Positions 1-10,602 of a DNA stretch of 42,202 nt are shown here, in pieces. A model generated the notes under the pieces. The model made no database searches. It saw only the letters and a list, made by a program, of their open reading frames with translations, and was not told where the DNA came from. The stretch is from Didymodactylos carnosus (lineage: Eukaryota; Rotifera; Eurotatoria; Philodinida; Philodinidae): NCBI GenBank assembly GCA_905250885.1, contig CAJNOQ010000741.1, positions 1-42,202 of the forward strand, read 5' to 3'. The number at the start of each line of letters is the position of its first letter. Positions within the stretch are counted from its first letter, which is position 1. A program made the translations under genes and the position numbers.

Positions 1-604
1 TTAGTTTTTCATATTACCCCAACATTTCGCTTTCCGATACTGAAAACCGCACCTTTTTAGCTGCTTCTTAGAAAAAGTTATCAAAGAAATGGCCGTGCTT
101 CTTCTTTTTTGAAATGGATAGTACATATGAATTGTATAGAAGTGAATAACTGTAGAGTGCGTTTTGGTTCAAACGAAATCAAGAACTAACAATGTGGTGA
201 CGGCACATTGCAAAGAAAATAAAAGAGGGTTGACGTGGACAAGCAAAACTATTGCTGACTGAAAAAGAGTTTACTGTCGCGATTTTTTGAAAGAAAATTA
301 GAGTAAACACTACTGAGATCAGGTAAATCTAATTTTCTGTTTGAACACGTCGAATAATAACATAATGCAAACGTCGTTGATTCATCATACACAGGTATGA
401 TTTCGTTTAATCAATTAGGCTGAAAAAACGCTAGTCCTACCGGTTGTGAGAGGAGTGATTAGATATAGCAGGGTCGAATGGACCTTGGTATGCTGTACTC
501 ACCCTCAAGGTTCTTCTACACCTCAATCATGGATATAATTCTTCCGTTGCAATATCGATATTACTCTGACGGAAGCATAAGATTTTCTTGAGCTTAACAG
601 CGTA
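1..604. other. AT-rich non-coding stretch, nothing recognised
   Basis: No open frame of useful length, no repeat shared with the rest of the window and no RNA gene signature seen. Confidence 0.5.
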
Positions 605-754
605 ACATTCTTCAAAGATGAAAGTCATTAACAAGCATAAACAAGACTTTCACTATAGATATATATTTAACGCAACCCAAATACTACATCTTCCACTCAC
701 TATGCGCATTTAACCCGATCTTACCAACAATGTTTCTTCTTCGTCTAATTTGAG
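605..754. repeat. 150-bp dispersed direct repeat, left copy
   Basis: This segment matches 1396-1545 base for base without gaps, with only about eight substitutions over 150 bp. It begins at acattcttcaaagatgaaag and ends at tcgtctaatttgag. The two copies are in the same orientation and bracket the decayed tandem array at 857-1165 and about 230 bp of unique DNA. They could be the ends of a composite element or of an old segmental duplication. No coding content is seen. Confidence 0.8.
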
Positions 755-856
755 GGTTTATTATCCTACAATCATTCTTTTGAGTGTATAGGCCACATAT
801 AGGAAGTTTGGTAGATTGAGAAAAGCTTCTGCAGATCTGATACGGAACCCCTGCTA

Positions 857-1165
857 GTTTCGTGGACTTCTTACGAATCCATGCGAAGTTTGACAGATGA
901 AAGAAATGTTCCGTGAATCTAATATGAAACCCTTGGTAGTTTCGTAGGCTTCTTACGAATCCATGCAAAGTATCGGAGAGTTAAGAGGGATACCGTATAT
1001 CTGATACAAAACCGTTGGACGTTTCGTAAATCATCAAAAAGTTCAGTATATTTTATACGAAACTCTTGATAGTGTAGTATATGATCTAATGATTCAGGAT
1101 GTTTTTTGCAAAACCATCCATAGTTTCGTACCATATGTACGAGGTTTCGTAGAACTTTTACGGAA
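857..1165. repeat. decayed tandem array around a gtttcgt core
   Basis: The core gtttcgt or a close variant recurs at 857, 939, 1021, about 1072 (variant gtgtagt), 1123 and 1144. Spacings are 82, 82, 51, 51 and 21 bp. The first two units share a long block including cttcttacgaatccatgc. On the minus strand this gives repetitive peptides containing FAWIRKK, which are by-products of the repeat and not a gene. The stepwise shortening of the unit suggests successive internal deletions. Confidence 0.7.
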
Positions 1166-1395
1166 CTTTTTAATGATGTACGGAAGCGGGACAATCGTCA
1201 CAACAATCTTGCGAACAATCGTCGCAAGAACCTTAGAATTATCTTGTAAAATCACCCCCTACTCGAATATTGTAATTTATTTGTGTTTGAAATCAATTTT
1301 TCAATGCAATTTTTTCTGATATATCCCAACCTGTTTTGAACATTCTCCTCCATGCGCTACTAGAACGACTAACCAACCCAAATTGAACAACGATC

Positions 1396-1545
1396 ACATT
1401 CTTCAAAGATGAAAGTAATTAACAAGCATAAACAAGACTTTCACTATAGATATATATTTAACACCACTCAAATACTACATCTTTCACTCACTATGCGCAT
1501 TTAACACGACCTTACCAACAATGTCTCTTCTTCGTCTAATTTGAG
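1396..1545. repeat. 150-bp dispersed direct repeat, right copy
   Basis: Second copy of the repeat at 605-754, in the same orientation and about 95% identical by eye. Confidence 0.8.
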
Positions 1546-2407
1546 CCGGCCTTCCTTCATTGGAACTGACATCCATCATATGTGCCTGAAAACATATAGT
1601 TAGAGAGTTTCTAGTTAGCCGACTATCACGTTCACAGAAAATGCTGTATAATCCTAGTCACACTCAACTTCTCCCCCCACTCTCGCATCCTTAATCGTTC
1701 TCAAAAATAAAGGTGAATCAAGGTGATAAAGAATAAAAAACTTGTTGTGAATGTAAAGTACATGACGTATAAATGCAATCAAATTATCTGTCAACATTCG
1801 CAATTCGCAACTTTTTAACTGTTCTTCGCTTCAGTTTTCCATCTTTTCAACTTTTCATCGTTTCACCCTCAGTCTCAAACTACTATGTCCTTGAAGACAT
1901 AAATTTCTCTCTCATTCTCACGAAAAACCTACAATATAAGAAAACTAAAATGTCTGGATATTCTCGAAAATAAAATAGACCACAAAATCCCAGAACGACA
2001 AAAAGCTTTATTTTAGCCTTCCGCACAATATACTATCCTTTATCTTACTTAGCTCATGATCTTAAAAAAATGACAGGGTAATAACAAAAGTTCCCCAAAG
2101 ACCATGTCTAGGTCATCCCCAGTAAAATACGATCTATCATTGTGACATTAAATTATTTGGTGGTGGATTTTCATATTTGTCACTTATATAAACTAAAGAT
2201 TGCTATAATAATTATCTTTGGCATATTAAACAGTACTGTTTAAGCTGTTTGAATTTATTTATTGTAATAATGAATTCAATAATGAACACAGAATGAGAAT
2301 GCAAAGACAGATTCAAGAGAAAGCAATTTAAAGAAAACTTACATAAGAAAAATCCTAAAGTTTTTTGTACTTATCGGCAGTATAATTCTGTAGAGAAATA
2401 ACGAAAA
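1546..2407. other. non-coding stretch, nothing recognised
   Basis: AT-rich DNA. A 66-codon open frame at 1773-1973 has no recognisable domain and no supporting context, so it is not called. Confidence 0.5.
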
Positions 2408-2648
2408 ATGATCACTGCACTTTAATAGAACATGTTTAGAGAGAGCTGTAGCATAACGAATCTTGAAATATTAATTCTAATAAATATATATTTCCACCTC
2501 ATAAACAATATTCAGTCAGCAGTGATCACTCTCTTTTGTCGAATATTTACAAGATATTCATGAGCATTCTGATGATTTGAGTCAGAAATTTTTGTATAAT
2601 AATCTTGTTACAGACACATACACACATTCATTTTTATCATTTTTTTTT
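2408..2648. repeat. ~240-bp direct repeat flanking the LINE (left copy, 3' side)
   Basis: This segment is almost identical (two substitutions seen) to 7021-7370 once the 110-bp MITE-plus-duplication in the right copy is ignored. It abuts an A-rich tract of the minus-strand LINE (read as T-rich on the plus strand, about 2641-2680). That is where a target-site duplication should lie at the 3' end of a retrotransposon. It also preserves the empty site of the MITE that invaded the other copy. A 240-bp target duplication is far longer than usual, so a pre-existing tandem repeat is an alternative. Confidence 0.8.
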
Positions 2649-2832
2649 CTTTCTTCTTCTTTCTTTTTTATTTTGGTAACATACCATGGTACGTAAAAAA
2701 AGTTCAGACATAAGAATGACTTGTAACAGAAAAAACGAACAAAAAAACATTTAATTTAAAGTTTCTGCCTATCATGACCAACAACTAAAAATAGCAAAAA
2801 ATGATGAAAAAGAAGATTTGAGACAGAGAACG

Positions 2833-5104
2833 ACTAAAGTTTAAGATGTTCTTTTAAAGCCTTTTTAAAGGGTTGGAGAGAATTGATGGAAACACCAGTC
2901 AGTTACTCTGTCTATTTCAGCTTGAACTAAATACTGAATAACAGAAATGTTTTTCGATTTTTTGAACGACAGAACCACAAAAAGGTCATCAGCAAAAAAG
3001 CTATCTATCACAGACGACGAAACTGGCGCGGGAAAATCGTTTAGAAATAAAATAAAAAGTAAAGGGCCAAGGGTGGACCCTTCTGGCACCCCTGAGAGAA
3101 CCGGCGACTGAGAGGAAAAACTCTCGCCAATTTTGACAAGGCCCTGTAAGATAAGATGAAAACCAGTTAAGAAGACTTCCGTTGACACCAAGTAGTTTTA
3201 ACTTATTTAGTAGAAGGTCGGTCGATACACAATCGAATGCTTTTAACAGATCAAAACTTAACGCTATGCAATGCTCATTTGCAGGACTTGCCCTATTTAG
3301 GCTGTTAAAAATAAAATGAGTAACTCGTAGTAGAGCATCTAACGTTGAAGAAAACGGTCTAAACCCGAACTGGATAGCGCTTAACAACCTATTGTCGAGA
3401 AGAAAAGATAACAACTGCTTATGAATAATCTTCTCAAGAATCTTACTTACAACGCATAGAAGTGAAATTGGGCGATAATTTTCGATAAACGATGAGTCTC
3501 CTTTTTTATATACTGGTGTTATACTGGCTACTTTCTACTGAACTGGAAAAATCCCTGTTGAGATTGAAAGCTTAAATATGTGTACTAATTGATTTCCGAG
3601 AACTGGTAGGCATAACTGTATAAACTTCGACGCTAGCGGTGTTTTTCATAGCCCCTACAGCTTTCACCACCTTAGTTAGGTCAACGAGTATATCAGAAAT
3701 TAATGGTCCCATTAAGTTGGGTGCTGTTCCAGAGACAGAAAAAGTATTTCGAACTGACGAGTAACAGGAATTAAAATGGTTGTTAAACATTTCACAAGTC
3801 TCTTTTAAAGATGAAGAAGTATGACTAGTTTTGCCCGTAACAAATTGGGAAATGGATAATTTTCCATTACGAAACTTATTAACAGATTGCCAAAAACGTG
3901 TTGGATCTTTAAAAAGAGAAATAATATTCTTAAAATGATTTTTCTTATCTTTCTTAACTGACTTAACCACCTCACGTCTTAAAATTTTAAAGAGAGTGTA
4001 ATTTGCAGCTGTTTTGACAGACTTCCAGTGATCAAAACTCGTATTTCTTTTGCGCATTTTTAGTCGAGTATCTTTAAAAGTGTTATGTTGGCTTTTCGGA
4101 GTGCATTTACGCGCTTAAGTGGGACGTACTTCTCAATACAGGCATCGACATGTGTCTGCCAAACTCTTACACTATCAGAAGGATCAGTAGCGTTGTAAAA
4201 AGATGAAGAAATAGCTTCTAACATCGAGTGGAGTAGTGCTAAATCACATGAAGCAAAATCGCGAATATATTTGTATTTGGTTTGTGGGCGTGTGATAGAA
4301 ATGTCAAATGAAAAAAATAACGTAAAATGCATAGATTTCCCGATAGGAACCTGATCGAAAACTTTTGGAGCTTTCAGAACAGAAGGATAGAGTAAATAAT
4401 CTAAACAAGAATCCTTTGTTGTAGTAACGATCGTATGAGTACAAGCTAACGAAAAAACCGCTCCAAGATCGCATAGAGCTTGCTACATTGGCCTGTCAGA
4501 AGGATCAGCATTGAAATCACCTGCGATAAAAAGAATATCATAGAGAGAAGGTAGAGAGAAATGGAGAAAGGACTCAAGCTGAGTGAAATATCCGTCTCTA
4601 GATTCTTTAGGTCGATAAGAATTACAAATCATAAAGATACGGTCGTTTACTATAACCTTCACTAGTATCGATTCTGTGTTAGTGTCAGTCGCGATCAAGG
4701 AGCACTGAAAAAGATCTGAAATGTAGATGAGGACTCCTCCTCCGTGCCGATTACGATCACGTCTGAAAATAGAGTACCCAGGTAGGCAGCATTCTAAATC
4801 TGATATCTATGATGATAAAAAAGTCTCTTGCATACATATTATATGAGGTTTAGGAGATAGTATAGTTTGCTGAAGTAGCGTTAAGTTGGCAAGAATACTT
4901 TGAATGTTATGATTCAAAATAGTAAAAGAGGAAGAACGAGATAAAGTAGTTTTAGATTGCCAAACAGACGCCAATGAATTAACGTTAGCTATCACAACCA
5001 AAATGTGTGGCAAATTGCTAGAGAAAGCGTTGATAAGAGAGAGAGGAGAGAGATCATACAGAGACAAACCAGAGCTAGAACTATCGCTACTGGGTACAAC
5101 AAGA
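2833..5104 (-). pseudogene. LINE ORF2: APE endonuclease + reverse transcriptase, broken
   Basis: Fragments in several frames add up to one LINE polyprotein. The endonuclease is seen as ILNHNIQSI and CMQETFLS (near 4810-4950), RHGGGVLIYI (near 4740) and the catalytic GDFNADP motif (near 4500). A middle part without named motifs covers 3572-4332. The reverse transcriptase shows FGFRPFSSTLDAL and SFDLLKAFDCV (3200-3370), then SGVPEGSTLGPLLF and the catalytic FADD box (2990-3100) in another frame. Damage includes an in-frame stop at about 4483-4485, further stops and frame changes, and a frame switch near 3150 between RT blocks. A short C-terminal-looking tail follows closely after FADD and the residues VTDWC, so a large internal deletion of the thumb and C-terminal part is likely. 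It lies directly after the ORF1 stop. Confidence 0.88.
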
Positions 5105-6946
5105 CTAAAGACAATTCTTTAAGTATTCGTCCAGCGAACAACTACGTTTGAAAGTACCTGAATCACTCAAATGACGTTCATCACCGGCTATCATATCACG
5201 CTTATCATAGTCAATCGATATCAGATCAACACCCATAGTGCACAGTGGGCATTTTTCGCTAGAGCAGGCGGACATTAACTTTATAAGTGGACTGAAATTA
5301 TCTGAACCACTTTCTATAGGTTTTCGACGATTCTCTTTCCAATGGGATAGCTTTCCAGTTTCGGCAAAGTTTTCCAGTGGGTTTTCTAGAGACCGGATTT
5401 GTGGAAAATCCTCTGAAACTGAAAAACCATTCTATTGGATTGAGCATCGTCGATAACCTATAGAAGCAGTTTTTTCAGACCTTCCACGGTTTCTCTCTTG
5501 AATTTTGAATTTTCAGCGGAAAGTTCTTCGTGTGAATCCCAAATCTAAGAAATTTATAGAATTCAGAACGGAAGGACCGAATTCAGATGAATTATATACC
5601 ATCCTTGCAGTTTTTCACGGTGATTCCGAATATATATATATCATGTAGGAAAAAATATTTTTTGAGTGCGAAAAGGTCACTTTACCTCAAAAACCGAGGG
5701 ATTTTGGAAAACCAATATCTCAATCCAAGAAAATATGCGCACTTTTGCACATTCACCATAGATGCATCGCCTCGCGAGAAACATTTTGGTATAAAAATAT
5801 GTTAGTTCAGATCTGCGCTAAACCTTTACAGCCTAGACCGTTTTCGAAAGAATCCATTCCAAAACTCTTAAGTTTCACACGAAAAACAAAATTCTTTTTT
5901 ATTTCGTATTCTTTTGACTGTATTCTTCCCGAATATGATCTCGATTCTATTCTAGTTTACTATCCTTCAATAAAAATCGAAATTTTCCGAAAAAATAGCG
6001 CATTTACATGATGTTTTTGCGTTTCAAATCTTTTATAGAAGGAAAAGTCGTAAAATAAAAATTCTTTCCTTTTCCACCTGAATGCCCACTGTGTAGTGGT
6101 GGTTAGAGATGCTAATTTTATGTTGTATTCATTTATGTCGTCATTTAACTCTATAACTGAGGCTTTCAAACCACAAATATTCATCGATGATACAGTAATT
6201 AAAGCTAATTTTGTATTTGGATAGGATTTTCCAAATGTTGAGATCAAAAGTTTTGTTTTATCCAGGACATTACTCGGTTTGTCATATTTCAGATTGGTTG
6301 ATCCAACACAAACAATGAAACGAGGCGACGGTTTGAAGTGTTTTTTCTTGATAAACTCAGTCATTCTCTCGATCCCGGCTCCGCGTTTCGTATAAACATG
6401 ATATCGAAACGACTTATCTGCGAAATCGATTGTGCCATTTCGGAGACCTTGAACAATGCTCGAACCAGCTACTGTCACTAATTCAAACTGCTTTGCTCTC
6501 TTAACTAATTTATTGTGTTGAACAGTAAGAGACGAATCATTTTCGTTAGGTTGATCTAATGATTTGTGAAGACTGGATGACGAAGAGCGAGGAAAAGTTT
6601 TTCTGTGTTGAACTGGTGTGGATGACGAAGTGAGATGAGTACGACTAGATCCAATCGGATTATCCATTTGTGATAAGATTTGACTCAAAATTTGTGGCGG
6701 TACCGCCGACTCAGACGAAGATACAAGAGCAGGACAGACAGAGACGTCTTGAGAGCAGATACTTTTTACTAGGAGATCATGTTGTTCAAGTATCATTTTT
6801 ATCATCTGTTTCAATTGATCACGACTAACAGAGACATCTCCCGAATTCGATGAACTGTCCATTGATGATTCATTTGAATAGTTATCTATCTGGTGCGATA
6901 ACTTTTCTATCACCTTGATATATTCATCATTGGTTAAGTGTGGCAA
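5105..6946 (-). pseudogene. LINE ORF1 with SGNH-hydrolase (esterase) domain, split by a DNA transposon
   Basis: The start at 6946 gives MPHLTNDEYIKVIEKL, followed by a Ser/Asn-rich, low-complexity N-terminal half and then an SGNH-like domain. Block I is VTVAGSSIVQGL with the candidate nucleophile serine, and block III is VCVGSTNLKYD. The frame runs into the inserted element at 6093. On the far side of the insertion the same frame resumes after a single copy of the 5-bp duplication and reaches the expected block V (DERHLSDSG, candidate Asp/His) before a TAG stop at 5105-5107. The gene was therefore intact when the transposon arrived. The domain is known in ORF1 of CR1-type LINEs, but its role in retrotransposition is unclear. 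Confidence 0.8.
5241..6093. mobile_element. 853-bp non-autonomous DNA transposon, Transib-like ends
   Basis: The ends are perfect 13-bp inverted repeats: CACAGTGGGCATT at 5241-5253 and its complement at 6081-6093. The flanks are identical 5-bp direct repeats TAGTG at 5236-5240 and 6094-6098. Removing the element and one TAGTG restores the host LINE ORF1 frame, which fixes the boundaries. The first seven bases fit the CACWRTG start known for Transib elements, which also make 5-bp target duplications. They equal the RSS heptamer cut by RAG recombinase. No transposase is seen; short frames inside have no recognisable domain. Superfamily is inferred from ends and duplication length only. Confidence 0.82.
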
Positions 6947-7020
6947 TCATCAAGTGTTTTTGTAAGAGAATTCAAATACGTACGAATGATCAAATGCGAC
7001 AGTACTCGAAAAATGATACG

Positions 7021-7370
7021 ATGATCACTGCACTTTAATAGAACATGTTTAGAGAGAGCTGTAGCATAATGAATCTTGAAATCAGGGGGTCTCACATTCG
7101 GTGACTCATGGGGGACATAACAAAGGACTGTTATGGTGATTCCTTTGTTCTGTTCCCCATGAGCCACCGAATGTGAGACTCCTGCTTAAAATATTAATTC
7201 TAAAAAATATATATTTCCACCTCATAAACAATATTCAGTCAGCAGTGATCACTCTCTTTTGTCGAATATTTACAAGATATTCATGAGCATTCTGATGATT
7301 TGAGTCAGAAATTTTTGTATAATAATCTTGTTACAGACACATACACACATTCATTTTTATCATTTTTTTT
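7021..7370. repeat. ~240-bp direct repeat flanking the LINE (right copy, 5' side)
   Basis: Partner of 2408-2648, with only two base differences seen outside the inserted hAT-type MITE (7083-7184 plus its 8-bp duplication). Homology starts at atgatcactgcac, immediately before the LINE 5' end, and ends in a T tract at about 7370. Confidence 0.8.
7083..7184. mobile_element. 102-bp hAT-type MITE
   Basis: A near-complete palindrome whose ends begin CAGGGGGTCTCACATTCGG (left) and CAGGAGTCTCACATTCGG (right, complement). The inverted arms run most of the element length with few mismatches. It is flanked by 8-bp direct repeats cttgaaat (7075-7082) and cttaaaat (7185-7192). CAGGG-type ends with 8-bp duplications are typical of hAT transposons. 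The uninterrupted site is preserved at about 2462-2470 in the other flanking repeat. Confidence 0.87.
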
Positions 7371-7893
7371 CTCTCAACTCATCCCAATGGAAAAGATAGT
7401 TCAATCATATGCCGTCGATTATTGCTTATATATATAGAGAGATAGATCTATCTTTTTTTTCTTCTAAATATTCAAAATCAACTTCTGCCCAACATTAATG
7501 ATATAGTAAATTTGATCATCATCGAATGTTAATAGAAAAAAATGATTAATTATTCTCATGTGACTCCATTCTCATTAACTATTAAATAATAATTGTTAAC
7601 CAGAAAAAAAAGGAGTTTGTTCTTTTTTTTTTCTCTAGCAGAGAGAAATTCTAATGGGGATTGAATTGGGGATGAAACGATCAACGAACAGAATATTTTT
7701 GATATAAAAGAACAGATTTTAGTGCTTTTGAACTAAATTGTCATATTACGGGAATGAAAAAAGAAGAAGAAAAACGCATACACGCATACACATCTATATG
7801 AAATTGATTTCCAATACAAATACATTGGACACAAATTATTCATGGATAAAATGCCATACTGTTTAAACGATTATTACTCTCGTTCAAATAAAC
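7371..7893. other. upstream region of the zinc-finger gene
   Basis: AT-rich non-coding DNA with short homopolymer and TA/GA tracts (about 7430-7460). It would contain the promoter of the gene at 7894, but no distinct element can be named. Confidence 0.4.
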
Positions 7894-8863
7894 ATGGAAT
7901 CATTCATACATAAAAAACAAAAATATAATGGACAAGATGAAATCAAGGACAACCATGGTGAAAGATGGGAGAAAAAAAGAAGAGTTGATCATAGTATAGG
8001 TAAGTGGTGTAATGCGATTTTTTTTGAAAAAAATATTCCTACAAGATTTCTTTACGATAGTATAGTCAAGCAGTGGATATGTAAAAGGGTTGAAATAGGA
8101 GAAAGAAATATGAGAGCGACCTTTCTTATATTAAAAATAATTCGAAGAAAATGTGGCAAATTGGTAAAAAGATGGACAACGTCCACTACTTTGCAAGAGA
8201 TACATGTTGCAAAGTTATCCATCAAGTTTTTTCTGACTTTCATTTGAGATATATTCTTTCGACTATAGATTATTCATGGTTGTTTTATTGATAGATAATC
8301 ATTTCAAATACTTTTTTATTTTTTCAGATGATATTTTAGTATTTAAAAAACCACTGCTGCAGAATACGACTGCTTTAACCTCATCTATTCAAACTGAACA
8401 GTCCATTCATCATAATCAAAAGAATGACGATACAGAATCATCTTGCAATAGTTTACCCTTTGGTATAGCGACAGTACTTCAACAACAAACGAATCCAAAG
8501 TCTCAATTGAAAAAGTCTTTCTATTCAACCCAAGGTCAGTTAATATCATCACAAGTTCAATCAGTTACAAGAGGGGAGACCTCAACACGATCAACTCCGG
8601 AAATCGACAATCCCTGGCTACCGTATTATCTATCGACGATCTCTCCTATGAATATGGTGACAAATTGGTGTGCAAAATGTTCAGTTCAGTTTCGAATGAC
8701 TAGTGATCTCGTTAACCATATTCGAATGCAACATGGACGTCATAAACAAGAAAATACTACGGAGGGGACTAATCGAAAACAAGGAAAATTAATATGTCAA
8801 ATATGTTTTGAAACATTTCGTGAAAGACATCATCTTACGAGACATATGACGTCGCATAGGTAA
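7894..8863 (+). CDS. two-finger C2H2 zinc-finger protein, PRDM8/ZNF488-like
   Basis: Proposed exons are 7894-7999 and 8328-8863, joined in phase 1 (donor ATAG/gtaagtgg, acceptor ttttttcag/AT), giving 213 aa. Finger 1 (residues ~150-174) reads CAKCSVQFRMTSDLVNHIRMQH, split here only by description: C-x2-C-x12-H-x4-H. Finger 2 (~192-212) has CQICFETF and RERHHLTRHMTSH and ends one residue before TAA. The phrases NWCAKC, FRMTSDLV and FRERHHL closely match my recollection of the C-terminal fingers of PRDM8/ZNF488 proteins, nuclear transcription factors. No PR/SET domain is present, as in ZNF488. The N-terminal half is Ser/Gln-rich and unrecognised. The last codons read AG/gtaatt, so a further exon is possible. 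Family assignment comes from remembered motifs and has not been checked by alignment. Confidence 0.72.
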
Positions 8864-9861
8864 TTTTAAAAGATTTTTTGCTCATCAGATATATCTAGAG
8901 TTAATTTTTAGTTTGTTACTCGAGAGAAATTATTGTAATTCTGAAAACATACTTTTATTGTGTTTAAACGAAAGAAAAAGTGAAGAATTTTTTCAGAAAG
9001 ACAACTAAAAAAACTAGTGAATTTTATGAACAAAAGAGCGGACGTTGTCTGATGCATCGAAATTAGCTATTTTTTGAGTTTGAAACAGCTATATCTTATT
9101 GAGAAAAATGTGCTATAAAATACTGGTGTCAAAAACGTTTTTCTTTTTCCTGCAAAAAAACTATAAGGAAAACAAAATTTCGTAGAGAAATTTCATAACG
9201 ATAGTAGTAGCCACGACGATTAGACAACAAAAGAGAGATAAGTTAAAGAATAGATACGATGCAGGACTGCTTAAATGTCTACACAGATAGATCTGCGAAG
9301 AAAGATATCGTCTTGGAGGTATAATGGCTATTTTCTTCTAATCAAATTTCATCATCCTTCGTTTTACGGAAGCGATTGCAATCTTTTTTCCTTTGTTTAA
9401 TAACTTCATTTATTTATCTGAGTTAAATAAGTTGAGAAAAGAAAATACTTACATTTATTACTAAAATTCAAATGTTAAAATAAAAAAGTAAGAAAAGTTA
9501 AAAAATGAGAGAAAAATCACTAAATTAAACGAATATTGATTTATCGAAGAGTTTTTTTCATAATTTCTTTTGTTAAAATCGTTTAAAATAAACAATCTAT
9601 CAGTAATTTAAATGTGAAATGTTGCTTATAATCAACTTCAACGTCTGTTTAATCACAAATAATATTGTAATATGTTAACAAAATAGTTCTATGTCGAACA
9701 CATTGACTTGATAAATAAAAATCACACGCCATCCAATATTTGTAATCGTATGATGGATAACAGTGTTCGATCGAGCACTTGTCAATTAATCTTGAGTGAA
9801 AAATAGTGCACAAAAATGAATTTTAAGTACTATATCTAACAGTTATGTCAAGCATTATAAT
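8864..9861. other. non-coding stretch, nothing recognised
   Basis: AT-rich intergenic DNA following the zinc-finger gene. No repeat ends, RNA gene or coding frame seen. Confidence 0.5.
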
Positions 9862-10146
9862 ATGATCTTTAACTTGTATACAAACGATCTAATATTAGTA
9901 CTTTGTATAAAAAAAAAACATCCATCATTGAAGAAGTTAAATGAGTCATATTTGAAAATATTTAATCAAAACATGACGTCAAATCATTTATGCTTTATTA
10001 GTTTGTACAATATTGAACGAGCAAATAATACGAATAATTTTAAAAAATTACTTGCTGATTCTTTTCAATTAAACTTGTCTGCAGATCAAGCGATTATTGA
10101 CACATACACTCAATTTAACCATAAGATAGATACAAATGATTGCTAA
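9862..10146 (+). CDS. hypothetical short ORF, doubtful
   Basis: An open frame of 94 codons encodes an Asn/Leu/Lys-rich polypeptide with no recognised domain, signal peptide or membrane segment. The stretch FKKLLADSFQLNLSADQAII is the least biased part. Nearby DNA is AT-rich and non-coding, and no splice-compatible exon was found on either side. It may be a chance frame or a fragment of an old gene. Confidence 0.2.
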   Translation: MIFNLYTNDLILVLCIKKKHPSLKKLNESYLKIFNQNMTSNHLCFISLYNIERANNTNNFKKLLADSFQLNLSADQAIIDTYTQFNHKIDTNDC

Positions 10147-10602
10147 AACATATCTCATCAATAGACACTTGCAAATAATCTAGATACATGATTTGCTCGG
10201 ATGGAACCGATAGATGTGGAACAGAGACTAAACTTCATCGACGTCGCTGTTCAACATTTAGAAAGCAATGTCAAACATTTCATTAGCGTGTTATTCTTTT
10301 TTCTTTATTTTGTTATATAATCGTACGCTCAAACTAGTCAGATATTCAATATTTGTTCTTATCCAAAGTTATTTTCTATAATAGTAAAAGTCACTCGTCT
10401 AACCAGTACTCACTCAGCAGAACGTAAGATAAATTCGCTTCTCTTTAACAACATAAAAAAAAGGAGTTTGGTTCAAATTAAAATTGTGCATGATAGGAAA
10501 GGGTTCTTGCTCATTGATTTCTAATAAATATTTTTTCTAGTCGTGTAACATCGCTCAATACAAAATTAGCTGTAAGAGAAAAAAGCTATTAAGGTTATTA
10601 TT

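Larger units (their letters stand above)
2649..7020 (-). mobile_element. non-LTR retrotransposon (LINE), full-length ends, decayed ORF2
   Basis: A minus-strand LINE running from a short 5' leader (about 75 nt, 7020 to 6947) through ORF1 and ORF2 to an A-rich 3' tail at about 2649-2680. ORF1 carries an SGNH-esterase-like domain. ORF2 carries APE endonuclease and reverse transcriptase, an arrangement known in CR1-type and related LINE clades. The element is bracketed by ~240-bp direct repeats. Without the nested 853-bp DNA transposon it is about 3.5 kb, short for a two-ORF LINE, and ORF2 appears to lack much of the sequence beyond the RT catalytic motif. It is not expected to be active: ORF1 is interrupted and ORF2 has frameshifts and in-frame stops. 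Confidence 0.88.

Noticed and set aside
684-1194. Minus-strand open frames giving repeated peptides with FAWIRKK
   Set aside because: They arise from the 82-bp tandem repeat, span two frames and lack any domain.
5241-5285. A full recombination signal (heptamer, 12/23 spacer, nonamer) at the Transib-like ends
   Set aside because: The heptamer is present, but no A-rich nonamer stands at 12 or 23 bp inside the left end, so only the heptamer and duplication length are claimed.
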